The position numbers were made by a program, and so were the translations under genes. A stretch of DNA of 30,840 nucleotides from Caryophanales bacterium. GTDB lineage: Bacteria > Bacillota_I > Bacilli_A > RFN20 > CAG-826. The notes beneath the pieces are model-generated. The model was not told the origin of the DNA and did no database searches. It was given only the letters and a program-made list of their open reading frames with translations. The stretch is from NCBI GenBank assembly GCA_028726925.1, contig JAQYPI010000037.1, positions 1 to 30,840 of the forward strand. Direction: 5' to 3'. Below are positions 1 through 6,236 of the stretch, piece after piece; positions within the stretch are counted from its first letter, which is position 1; each line of letters begins with the position of its first letter.

Positions 1-1
1 C

Positions 2-29
2 GGGGTGTGCTTGGGCCTAGCACCGCCCC
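2..29. other. GC-rich hairpin at window edge
   Basis: GGGG and CCCC arms flank an inner GTGCT/AGCAC stem. There is no T-tract on the plus strand, so as a terminator of an upstream plus-strand gene it would be imperfect. Its minus-strand continuation lies outside the window. No coding region is recognisable in positions 1-60. Confidence 0.3.
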
Positions 30-67
30 AAACAGAATTGTGCGGTAAAGGGAAACGAAACCCGCGA

Positions 68-96
68 TTGATTCCCGTGCGCGTGATAGGTATAAT
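68..96 (+). promoter_or_regulatory. Promoter of rpsF-ssb-rpsR
   Basis: TTGATT at 68-73 and a perfect TATAAT at 91-96 are separated by 17 bases, a consensus sigma-A arrangement. The predicted start near 103 leaves a leader of about 85 nt before rpsF. This is the best-matching promoter in the window and fits a highly expressed ribosomal-protein operon. Confidence 0.85.
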
Positions 97-102
97 CTTT
101 CA

Positions 103-159
103 GCCGTTTGAAGGGACGGCACACACTTCTATGGTCGCACAGAGCCATCTGAGGCGACC
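103..159 (+). promoter_or_regulatory. Structured leader of rpsF, candidate S6:S18 autoregulatory element
   Basis: Two hairpins fill the leader. The first pairs GCCGT (103-107) with ACGGC (116-120). The second pairs GGTCGC (133-138) with GCGACC (154-159), with an inner CAGA/TCTG stem and an asymmetric internal loop (A against AG). In many bacteria the S6:S18 complex binds a bulged hairpin in its own mRNA leader to repress the operon. Position and operon content fit that role, but I could not match the conserved bulge with certainty, so the function is inferred. Confidence 0.45.
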
Positions 160-188
160 CTAGACCGAAATTAGGAGGTGCAAACACT

Positions 189-476
189 ATGGGAAAATAC
201 GAGCTCATGTACATCCTCAATGCTGGGTTGGATGAAGCCGCCCGCAAAGCGGAAATTGAGAAGCTCCACAAGATCCTCACCGACAACAAAGCGACCATTC
301 GCGATGTCAAGGAGTGGGGTGTCAAAGAGTTTGCGAGCCCGATTCACGACATGAACAAAGGCTATTACGTCGTTCTCAAGATGACGATCGACAATCCTGG
401 CCTTGAAGAGTTCAAGCGTCTCGCTCGCCTTGACAATCAAGTCATTCGTTTCCTCATCACCGTTGATAAAGACTAA
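189..476 (+). CDS. rpsF: 30S ribosomal protein bS6
   Basis: This 95-residue protein has the normal length of bS6. It starts with the typical KYELMYIL strand and has the family's mid-protein segment about the reshaped hairpin and helix (GVKEFASPIHDMNKGYY), followed by the RLDNQVIRFLI C-terminal strand. bS6 sits on the platform of the small subunit and pairs with bS18, encoded two genes downstream. The start is set by a strong ribosome-binding site, TTAGGAGGTG at 171-180, nine bases before the ATG. It is the first gene of the rpsF-ssb-rpsR operon, driven by the promoter at 68-96, with only 24 bases before ssb. Confidence 0.97.
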   Translation: MGKYELMYILNAGLDEAARKAEIEKLHKILTDNKATIRDVKEWGVKEFASPIHDMNKGYYVVLKMTIDNPGLEEFKRLARLDNQVIRFLITVDKD

Positions 477-500
477 GTCCATCACTTAGGAGGAAAATAA

Positions 501-947
501 ATGATCAACAATGTCGTTCTCGTCGGTCGCCTGACCCGCGACCCCGAACTCCGTACCACCAACTCGGGCATGAGCGTGGCATCCTTCACCATTGCTTCCG
601 ATGACCGTCGCGGTGGACAAAAAACCACCATCTTCATGGCGGTTTCCGTCTTTGGAAAACAAGCAGACGTCGTCGCTAAGTACACCAAGAAAGGTGTCCT
701 TGTTGGCGTCACTGGCCGTCTCACGCAACGGAAATACGTCCGCCGCGTGGACAACGTCGAAGTCACCGCGACCGAAATCGTCGCGGAACGTGTCGATCTC
801 ATGGAACCCAAAGCCGGCAACGCTTCGCTGAACGATTCAGGTTACCAGTCGGATCTTCCGGTCAATTCCGGCATGTCCGCCAAGCAAGACGTGGAACCGA
901 TGTCCGGGAACACCGATCCTCTCCTCGAGGACGATCTCCCCTTCTAA
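501..947 (+). CDS. ssb: Single-stranded DNA-binding protein
   Basis: This 148-residue SSB has an N-terminal OB fold (about residues 1-105) opening with the signature MINNVVLVGRLTRDPELR. A short, poorly conserved linker follows, and then the acidic tip DDLPF, which recruits replication and repair partners. It coats single-stranded DNA at the replication fork. A TAGGAGG site (488-494) precedes the ATG. Its position between rpsF and rpsR is the standard Bacilli arrangement. The linker (about 35 residues) is somewhat shorter than in Bacillus SSB, giving a compact protein. Confidence 0.96.
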   Translation: MINNVVLVGRLTRDPELRTTNSGMSVASFTIASDDRRGGQKTTIFMAVSVFGKQADVVAKYTKKGVLVGVTGRLTQRKYVRRVDNVEVTATEIVAERVDLMEPKAGNASLNDSGYQSDLPVNSGMSAKQDVEPMSGNTDPLLEDDLPF

Positions 948-971
948 TTCCCGTCAGAAAGGAAAACAAAC

Positions 972-1196
972 ATGGCTTTCAAGAAATCTCGCGGCCGTCG
1001 CAAGGTTTGCTTCTTCAAGAAGAACCATATCAAATACGTTGACTACAAGGATGCGGAGCTTCTCTCCCGCTTCATTGGCGCCGACGGCAAGATCACCCCG
1101 CGCGTCATCACCGGCACCAGCGCCAAGTATCAGCGCCAACTCGCCGTCGCCATCAAGAACGCTCGCTTCATGGGCCTTCTTCCCGACGTCAAGTAA
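972..1196 (+). CDS. rpsR: 30S ribosomal protein bS18
   Basis: This 74-residue protein is typical of bS18, with the basic start KKSRGRRKVCFF, the core IKYVDYKDAELLSRF and the diagnostic ITPRVITGTSAKYQRQLAVAIKNARFMGLLP tail region. It binds the platform of the small subunit together with bS6. A purine-rich AGAAAGGA stretch around 956-963 serves as a ribosome-binding site. It is the last gene of the operon and is followed by a clear terminator about 90 bases downstream. Confidence 0.97.
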   Translation: MAFKKSRGRRKVCFFKKNHIKYVDYKDAELLSRFIGADGKITPRVITGTSAKYQRQLAVAIKNARFMGLLPDVK

Positions 1197-1285
1197 TCCG
1201 GAACAAGCTGTGTCAGGACGAGAGCGATTCTCCTCGTTCATACGAAGACCGTTCTCCCCGAAACACGAAGCAGCAAATCAACAAG

Positions 1286-1309
1286 ACCGTCCCACGTGGG
1301 CGGTTTTTT
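1286..1309 (+). terminator. Terminator of the rpsF-ssb-rpsR operon
   Basis: ACCG (1286-1289) pairs with CGGT (1301-1304), and the inner CCCACGTGGG palindrome closes the hairpin. Six T residues follow at 1304-1309. It is a standard intrinsic terminator 90 bases after the rpsR stop. Confidence 0.9.
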
Positions 1310-1593
1310 CGTCGTCGTCCGTCCCTCGCTCTGGATTTATTGGAATCCATCGACGTCGAAGCGTTTTTATATATTTGTATATAACTCGTTCTGGCTAGCC
1401 CCGTCCGTCCCGCGTCGCGTGGCAGGCGATAAGGTGAGAGGAATATAGCTGCCGTCGATTCCGTATCCCACGGGTCGAATATGGGCTTCGCCGGAGAGTC
1501 GATTTCGTTCTTTTTCGGAGAATCGGCGTCGTCATGGGGCAGGGATAGGTGTGGTGGAATGATAATCCGCTACATACACTCAACGAAACTATC
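1310..1593. other. Gene-free region with local hairpins
   Basis: No convincing protein is encoded here; short ORFs on both strands resemble nothing and have no ribosome-binding site. Visible structures are a TGGATT/AATCCA hairpin (1332-1349), the perfect palindrome TCGACGTCGA (1350-1359), an AT-rich patch (1364-1384), and a GGTGGA/TCCGCT hairpin (1553-1571). Because an intrinsic terminator follows at 1594-1622, a small plus-strand RNA is possible, but I see no convincing promoter and no match to a known RNA family. Confidence 0.35.
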
Positions 1594-1622
1594 AAAAGGT
1601 CGTCAAAATTGGCGGCCTTTTT
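1594..1622. terminator. Bidirectional intrinsic terminator
   Basis: GGTCGTC (1598-1604) pairs with GGCGGCC (1611-1617), seven pairs with two G-U. AAAA lies before it and TTTTT after it, so it can work on both strands. On the minus strand it lies about 60 bases beyond the stop codon of the ATPase gene. On the plus strand it would end any transcript from the 1310-1590 region. Confidence 0.75.
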
Positions 1623-1680
1623 CTATGTTTGATTATATTAATGAGAAATCTATTGTCACATTGAATTGTGATAGAAAGTT

Positions 1681-2910
1681 TTAGATATATTCCACGGGAA
1701 GGACCACGAGATTATCTCTTAGATATAGCTTCTTATCATAAAGGCAAACGATGGCCCCCATGCCTCTTTTTTTGTCGGGTACCTTGTCCAAAACATCAAA
1801 ATGGGACGCCATCTCGGCTTTAGGAGAAGAACTCAGCTTAATTTCAACAGGGTAAAGAATTCCATTTTCCGAAAGGATGAGGTCGATTTCGCCTTCGATG
1901 GTTTCATAGGTCCCGTTTGTTTTTTTCTTCTTTTTGTCCTTTCCATTGTAATAGAAGACGCTGAAATCGTAATCCAATCCTTCGTTGGAATACGATTTTA
2001 GGATTTCGTTAACAACAAATGTTTCAAATATAGCCCCGGCCATGGCTCCATTTTCTAGAGTCTCCGGAGTGAGCCACCGCGTTAAATAGCAGCATAGCCC
2101 TGTATCTCTAAAATAGATTTTTGGAGATTTAATCGCGCGGTTTAGCGCACTGGAAGTATAGGGTTTTAATAAATAAACGATTCCGCTCTTTTCTAAAATG
2201 GAGATCCATTCCGTGATGGTAACGGAACTGACGCCAATCTCCGATGCAATATTAGAACAATTTAATATTTGCCCCGTTCTTGCGGCAATCGCGGTCATGA
2301 ATTTAACAAAGGTAAGATAATTTTTGGCTTTTATCAGTTGATTCACATCCCGTTCTAAGTAGGTTTTTACATAGGATTGATAAAAATCCACCCATTCTTT
2401 TTCAGGGTTTGAATATAATTCGGGATAGGATCCGCGGTGAATAATCGACCAAATATTGTCGTGCTTTGCTAATTGTTTTTCCCGCTCGTTTAGATAGCTT
2501 TCAGATGGTAAAAAATGGCGATTGAATGGAATGCCGTCGACTTCTCTTAGAGAAAGTCCGTCTAATTCATGAATTGAGATACGGCCGGATAGAGATTCGC
2601 TGATGGATTCCATTAGTTGAAGTTTCTGGGATCCGGTCAAAAAGTAATTAGCGGTATCGTCCGTCTTATCTAGAACGATTTTCAAAGAGCTAAAAATTGA
2701 AGGGCATTTCTGAACTTCGTCGATCAAAAGGGGGCATGGGTTGCTCTTCAAAAACAAGCGGGGATCTTCTGCCGCTTGCGCGAGAAGAAGATCGTCGTCA
2801 AAGGTTACTTGGTTAGCATTTTGGAATAGGTGTTGCAACAAAGTAGATTTGCCAACTTGCCGAGAACCCGTTAATAAAACGGCCTTGGAATTTTGCGCTC
2901 TTCGAGCCAA
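1681..2910 (-). CDS. AAA-family ATPase with DUF4143 C-terminal domain
   Basis: The protein has an AAA_14-type ATPase core: Walker A GSRQVGKST (residues 15-23), Walker B LLIDE (61-65), the LTGSQ sensor strand (91-95) and the SLSGR motif. A winged-helix segment follows (around 215-250), then a DUF4143 domain ending in the EIDLIL...YPVEIK pattern, which resembles a PD-(D/E)xK nuclease core. The family's cellular role is not firmly known. The given start is a TTG at 2908-2910 without a ribosome-binding site. The usual family N-terminus (YTIKRHLEAVL) is encoded just upstream, after a GGAGG at 2949-2953 whose best-placed codon is ATA (2941-2943). The true start is therefore probably near 2943 and non-canonical, or the start codon has been lost. 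The gene is AT-richer than its neighbours and is likely acquired. Confidence 0.88.
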   Translation of the reverse strand: MARRAQNSKAVLLTGSRQVGKSTLLQHLFQNANQVTFDDDLLLAQAAEDPRLFLKSNPCPLLIDEVQKCPSIFSSLKIVLDKTDDTANYFLTGSQKLQLMESISESLSGRISIHELDGLSLREVDGIPFNRHFLPSESYLNEREKQLAKHDNIWSIIHRGSYPELYSNPEKEWVDFYQSYVKTYLERDVNQLIKAKNYLTFVKFMTAIAARTGQILNCSNIASEIGVSSVTITEWISILEKSGIVYLLKPYTSSALNRAIKSPKIYFRDTGLCCYLTRWLTPETLENGAMAGAIFETFVVNEILKSYSNEGLDYDFSVFYYNGKDKKKKKTNGTYETIEGEIDLILSENGILYPVEIKLSSSPKAEMASHFDVLDKVPDKKRGMGAIVCLYDKKLYLRDNLVVLPVEYI

Positions 2911-2964
2911 AACGGCTTCTAAATGCCTTTTAATGGTATATATAAGAACCTCCTTTGACTTTTT

Positions 2965-2994
2965 TAAAGTACAACTTTAGATTAGCCAATTATA
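2965..2994 (-). promoter_or_regulatory. Possible promoter/operator of the ATPase gene
   Basis: On the minus strand a TATAAT (plus-strand 2989-2994) lies upstream of the ATPase gene. No good -35 box is visible. Between it and the GGAGG (2949-2953) sits a 6-3-6 inverted repeat, TAAAGT (2965-2970) and ACTTTA (2974-2979), which could be an operator or a small leader hairpin. Confidence 0.35.
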
Positions 2995-3067
2995 TGAGAT
3001 TATTCTCCTCTTGGCCACTACTTAGGCGAATCTTTATGCAAACGCGTAGATGGCTGATGCGTCGACT

Positions 3068-3189
3068 ATGCCGATTGAATTAATCAGATGGTGATATCTT
3101 TGAATTGAACTTGCCAAAATGGCAAGATTTCCGCCAGTTCCTTGCCATAAGCTTTGCGATGCTTTCTAACCGCCTTTTTCAATCGGCAT
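3068..3189. repeat. 122-bp intergenic element bounded by 12-bp inverted repeats
   Basis: ATGCCGATTGAA (3068-3079) and TTCAATCGGCAT (3178-3189) are perfect inverted repeats 98 bases apart. Inside lies a perfect 6-3-6 palindrome, TTGCCA-AAA-TGGCAA (3111-3125), and a third half-site, CTTGCCA, at 3141-3147. There is no ORF. It could be a tiny non-autonomous mobile element, a structured RNA or an operator region for the flanking genes. The sequence alone does not decide. Confidence 0.55.
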
Positions 3190-3210
3190 TTATCGTTTTG
3201 GATTCACGAG

Positions 3211-3216
3211 TAAAAT
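3211..3216 (+). promoter_or_regulatory. Candidate -10 box of the lipoprotein gene
   Basis: TAAAAT lies six bases before the ATG at 3223, so transcription would begin at or next to the start codon. No ribosome-binding site is present. The -35 region (ATTTAT at 3188-3193, 17-base spacer) is poor. Confidence 0.4.
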
Positions 3217-3222
3217 GAATGC

Positions 3223-3762
3223 ATGAAAACCAGCAAATTAATCCCCGCTTTTGTTTCGACATTACTTTTAATGGCCATTTTGTATAGCTGCTCCACTTTC
3301 TATTTGAAGAAACCCGCGGATACCAATCTTGATTTTTGGATTACGGAAAGAGCGGAACGTCAAGCATTCGAAGAAAAAGGCTGCACATTGCTGCCAGGTT
3401 GGTTTGGAGCGGCAGAATACCTCGATCATCGATATGTTGCGGAGGAAAGTGGAGACATGGCTGTTGCACCCGCTGTTCACGTTACTTATTTGTTGTCTGG
3501 TTATCCTGACGCCAAAGATGAATGGGCGGTTACTCGCATTCATATCACGGATCCTGAAATAACGGTCTATGGATTAACGATGAATTCGACCAATACGGAA
3601 ATCGAAGGTCGAATGGCCGATATGACGGATAAATTCCATTATTCTGAAGTGAATGATGTGCTGCACATCTCCTTTAACGTCGGAAAGTGCGTTTTCGACT
3701 TCAGTTCATCTGCGATTAATATCGGTGTTGCTACGACGAACAAAGAAGAAATCATTTATTAA
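3223..3762 (+). CDS. Predicted lipoprotein of unknown function
   Basis: This 179-residue protein begins with a basic N-terminus, a hydrophobic stretch (residues 8-20) and a lipobox-like LYSC with Cys23, so it is probably exported and anchored by lipid. The mature part contains a conserved-looking segment around NLDFWITE (about residues 34-42) and a later ITDPEITVYGLTMNS region. I associate these loosely with uncharacterised Firmicutes lipoproteins, but I cannot name a family or function. There is no Shine-Dalgarno and the -10-like TAAAAT lies six bases before the ATG. It stands alone between the ATPase and the insertion element, in AT-rich DNA. Confidence 0.75.
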   Translation: MKTSKLIPAFVSTLLLMAILYSCSTFYLKKPADTNLDFWITERAERQAFEEKGCTLLPGWFGAAEYLDHRYVAEESGDMAVAPAVHVTYLLSGYPDAKDEWAVTRIHITDPEITVYGLTMNSTNTEIEGRMADMTDKFHYSEVNDVLHISFNVGKCVFDFSSSAINIGVATTNKEEIIY

Positions 3763-3841
3763 AATTTTTGTTATTAAACCTAGATATAGGGGCAAATAAG
3801 GGATTGTAGATCCGTGCCATAATTCCGGTCAGCCACACAAG

Positions 3842-4207
3842 TTGGACTTGGGAGGCCATCGGAAGACTTGTTTGGCGATGAGCTCTTCACCGGTCGGCCT
3901 CCCAAGCCCGGAAAGAGTTCCCGTGACAACAGAAGACGTCTCGCGACTGTCCGACGAGGAGCTTGCAACCCTCGCGGAAATCGTCTCCGAGGAATCAAAG
4001 AAAAGGGAGAGGGAGTCCGCCCGATTCGCCAAAGGCCTGAAAGCCAGGGCGATGAAAAGGGATCCGAGGTGCCCGGAATGCGCCGCCAAACTGTGGCGCG
4101 ACGGGAAAAGGAAAGACGGCGTCCAAACCTACGTCTGCCCCGTTTGCGGAACGCCTAAGAGCCACACTTTCGCTGAATCATTCAAGAAAACCTCGAAATG
4201 GTCGTAA
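3842..4207 (+). pseudogene. Remnant transposase (zinc-ribbon N-terminus fused to C-terminal tail)
   Basis: The reading frame gives 121 codons, from a TTG at 3842; the first ATG is at 3878. Residues of the type SRLSDEELATLAEIVSEE form a helix, followed by a basic segment and a treble-clef zinc ribbon, CPEC-x(n)-CPVC, with the GKRKDGVQTYVC spacing typical of IS1595-like transposases. After CPVCGTPKS the sequence jumps to a short KKTSKWS end, so the DDE catalytic domain is absent. Another frame upstream encodes GRPPKPGKSS (about 3892-3921), a basic tail often seen at such N-termini, hinting at a further frameshift near 3920. It cannot transpose itself, but its ends might be moved by a full-length relative. 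Confidence 0.75.
3847..3906 (+). promoter_or_regulatory. Long inverted repeat around the transposase start
   Basis: CTTGGGAGGCC (3847-3857) and GGCCTCCCAAG (3896-3906) are perfect 11-bp inverted repeats with a 38-base loop that contains the first ATG (3878). In RNA this would place the start inside a closed loop. In IS10 and IS50, similar hairpins form only in read-through transcripts and prevent unwanted transposase translation. The same role is inferred here. Confidence 0.5.
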
Positions 4208-4242
4208 ATCCAATCCCTTATTTGCTCCAATATCTAGGAATA

Positions 4243-4626
4243 TTTGGCATCTTTAACCCCTGAAGCAATCACGGACAACGTGCGGGACACCTTGGCGGCG
4301 TTGAAGAAAAACGGCATCAAGATTGCCATTGGATCTTCCAGCAAAAAACGAATTTCATTTTGGAGAGAGTGGGCTTGTTACATGAGTTTGGCGCCGTTGC
4401 GGATGGCATGGACATCGCTCGTTGCAAACCGGATCCGGAAGTCTTCCTTCTTTCGGCAAAACGCATCGGCGTGCAACCTTCTGATTGCATGGCTGTTGAA
4501 GACGCGGAAGCGGGCATTGAAGCCACGGTTTCCGGTGGATTTGTCCCCGTGGCGGTTTCAGACGCGAAGAGCAACAAAAAGCTGCTTATCGCATCGAGAA
4601 ACTATCTGACCTCCTTGCCATTGTAA
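4243..4626 (+). pseudogene. Beta-phosphoglucomutase-like HAD phosphatase, truncated and frameshifted
   Basis: Two adjacent frames encode consecutive parts of one HAD protein of the beta-phosphoglucomutase type. Frame one reads LASLTPEAITDNVRDTLAALKKNGIKIAIGSSSK (from about 4244). Frame two continues with ILERVGLLHEFGAVADGMDIARCKPDPEVFLLSAKRIGV and the motif EDAEAGIEA (to the stop at 4624-4626). The shift lies at the A-run/CGAATT around 4335-4352 and looks like loss of one base. The N-terminal part with the nucleophile DxDGT and the cap domain is missing, because the gene begins right at the end of the insertion element, with an in-frame TAG inside the terminal repeat. The original gene would have interconverted phosphorylated sugars. 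Confidence 0.8.
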
Positions 4627-4701
4627 AATAACGAAACGTTACGTCTCTCCCTCTAACGAATAAGTGGGTCTTTCTTATGCTTTCGTTCTTCGTTGGTCTT
4701 T

Positions 4702-4727
4702 CTTCTTTCATATAAAGAAGAGATAAT
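4702..4727 (+). promoter_or_regulatory. Inverted repeat and -10-like box before the nuclease gene
   Basis: CTTCTTT (4702-4708) and AAAGAAG (4714-4720) form a perfect 7-5-7 inverted repeat. It is followed at once by GATAAT (4722-4727), nine bases before the ATG at 4737. The repeat overlaps the expected core-promoter spacer and could be an operator. No good -35 box is visible. Confidence 0.4.
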
Positions 4728-4736
4728 AGACGGGCC

Positions 4737-6215
4737 ATGAAAAAAACTTCTTTCCTTTTGCTCCTTACCTTGCCCTTGCTGCTTGGGTCCTGTGTTTCCC
4801 CGGTGACTCCGTCGTCTTCGGAAACGATTCATGAAAATAGCGATACCGTCCCGTCAAATTCCGAAGAGTCTTCGTTGCTCGAAAGCAGCGAACCTCTTTC
4901 GACCGAAGAAGAAGGGACGAGTTCTTCGAAGGAAGAAGAGAAAACAAGTTCCTCTCTAGAGGAAACGCAATCCTCTTCCAGTTCGAGTTCCTCTGTGATA
5001 CTGGATGGTCTTCCGCTTTTGGAGGAAGACAGCCGTTGGAACGTTGGCGGTGCTCTGAATTCCCTTCGCGGCGCGGATTTCCGCAATGCCTTGGCCAACA
5101 GCATCAAGGCATCCGGAAACAAAACCTGCTCCTATAAAAGCCTTTGGAATTATTTCGTCACTTCCGACGCTTCGAAAGACGGCACGGGCATCCGTCCTTT
5201 CTATCACAGTCCCGACGAATCTGTTTCCAAAGGTTCGTGCAACAAGGAACACGTTTGGCCGAATTCCCGCGGAGCGGGGAAAACCGGGCCGGGCAGTGAC
5301 CCCCAGGTCATCCGTCCCGCTCTTAGCAGCGAGAACTCCTCTCGTGGCAACAAATATTTCGGGGATAGCTCGAGCCTTGAGTTCGATCCGGGATCCCTTG
5401 GTTATCCTGGCGCCCGTGGGGAAGCTGCGCGCATCCTTTTCTATGCGGCGACCCGTTATTACGATACGTGCGGAACCGGAGGCTCCTCGAAAGGATCCGC
5501 GCCTTTGATTCTCAACAACAATCCGGGATCGGATACCATGCTTCATTCCCTTGGGACCCTTAAAACCCTTTTGAAATGGAATCGCGAATATCCCGTGAAC
5601 GAAGCGGAAATCAAGCGCAACGAATCCCTCGCCGATTTCGGATTTGCCCGCAATCCGTTTATCGAACACCCGGAATACGCGGATTACATTTGGGATGATC
5701 TCGGCCTTCGTTCCGAGGCTTCCGAAGAAGTCGGTCCAACGGGTACGCCCCACGAAATGGTGACCTCCCTCGCCGATTTGTCTTCCGGGGACAAAGTCTA
5801 TCTCGTCGCGGTCAGCGGCGGGCTTAGCTACGGCGCCACGAAGGTTTTCAGCCCCAATACCCCTTGGTATATCAAGCCTACGGAAGGGAAAGCGCCCGTG
5901 GATGGCGTGTTCTATAGCGACGATACTGCGCTTGCCGAATTCAGCGTCACTGCCTCGGGTGGCGGATGCGTTTTCACCGCCGCGGGAGACGATTTATATT
6001 CCTTCATCGATGGGACCTATTACTCGATTTGCTATGGGAAGCCCGCTTCCTCTAGCGCGAACCCCGTTTCTAACTCTTGGAACGTTTCCTTCTCTTCTTC
6101 TGGTGCCGTCACGATGAAGGGAATCGGCACGAACGTCTATGCGGAATTCTACATGCCCAGCTTTTGCGGATATAAAGCGGAAGGGTCCATTCCCCTCTAT
6201 TTTTTCAAGAAATAA
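4737..6215 (+). CDS. Secreted endonuclease I-family nuclease lipoprotein
   Basis: This 492-residue protein has a clear lipoprotein signal (LLLGSC, Cys19). A low-complexity Ser/Glu linker (about 25-88) probably spans the cell envelope. An endonuclease I domain follows (about 100-325) with the His-Me finger motif NKEHVWPNSRG (His171), the SDPQVIRP strand and SRGNKYFG, then the RNPFIEHPEYADYIW closing motif. Such enzymes cut DNA (and often RNA) outside the cell, for nucleotide scavenging or biofilm DNA degradation. A C-terminal beta-rich domain (about 335-492), with LSSGDKVYLVAVSGG, may bind a surface or substrate. No Shine-Dalgarno is seen before the ATG. Confidence 0.93.
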   Translation: MKKTSFLLLLTLPLLLGSCVSPVTPSSSETIHENSDTVPSNSEESSLLESSEPLSTEEEGTSSSKEEEKTSSSLEETQSSSSSSSSVILDGLPLLEEDSRWNVGGALNSLRGADFRNALANSIKASGNKTCSYKSLWNYFVTSDASKDGTGIRPFYHSPDESVSKGSCNKEHVWPNSRGAGKTGPGSDPQVIRPALSSENSSRGNKYFGDSSSLEFDPGSLGYPGARGEAARILFYAATRYYDTCGTGGSSKGSAPLILNNNPGSDTMLHSLGTLKTLLKWNREYPVNEAEIKRNESLADFGFARNPFIEHPEYADYIWDDLGLRSEASEEVGPTGTPHEMVTSLADLSSGDKVYLVAVSGGLSYGATKVFSPNTPWYIKPTEGKAPVDGVFYSDDTALAEFSVTASGGGCVFTAAGDDLYSFIDGTYYSICYGKPASSSANPVSNSWNVSFSSSGAVTMKGIGTNVYAEFYMPSFCGYKAEGSIPLYFFKK

Positions 6216-6236
6216 GCGAGTTCAGTAAGCGAATTC

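Larger units (their letters stand above)
3779..4238 (+). mobile_element. Internally deleted insertion sequence with 28-bp terminal inverted repeats
   Basis: The ends at 3779-3806 and 4211-4238 are inverted repeats matching at 26 of 28 positions, both beginning CCTAGATAT. The 460-bp interior encodes only the start of a transposase with a zinc ribbon (CPEC...CPVC), directly joined to a short tail whose stop codon (4205-4207) sits next to the right repeat. This is what an IS that lost its catalytic core would leave. The zinc ribbon suggests an IS1595-like parent; this is inference. The flanks (TTATTAAA left, AATATTTG right) show no perfect target duplication. The right end abuts a truncated phosphatase gene. 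Confidence 0.8.

Noticed and set aside
1380..1590. Possible tmRNA, tRNA or other known structured RNA
   Set aside because: I looked for a T-arm, a CCA end, a tag-like frame and a GGTTCGA motif; only a loose GGGTCGAAT is present and no cloverleaf can be drawn.
1395..1684. Two short overlapping ORFs (66 and 67 codons) in the gene-free stretch
   Set aside because: No ribosome-binding site, no motif, and one crosses the bidirectional terminator.
1681..2910. ATPase as part of a toxin-antitoxin or defence pair
   Set aside because: No partner gene of suitable size lies next to it. The neighbours are a terminator region and a lipoprotein on the other strand.
3876..4206. The zinc-ribbon protein as an independent small regulator
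   Set aside because: Terminal inverted repeats frame it tightly and its stop sits beside the right end as in transposases, so a deleted transposase is the simpler reading, although a retained role is not excluded.
4920..5005. Ser/Glu-coding low-complexity repeat in the nuclease gene as a DNA repeat or CRISPR-like array
   Set aside because: The repetition is due to Ser and Glu codons in a linker behind the lipobox. There is no regular spacer pattern.
4956..5753. Long minus-strand open frame opposite the nuclease gene (265 codons)
   Set aside because: It is a mirror of the nuclease coding frame, has no ribosome-binding site or recognisable motif, and the plus-strand protein has a clear nuclease domain and signal peptide.
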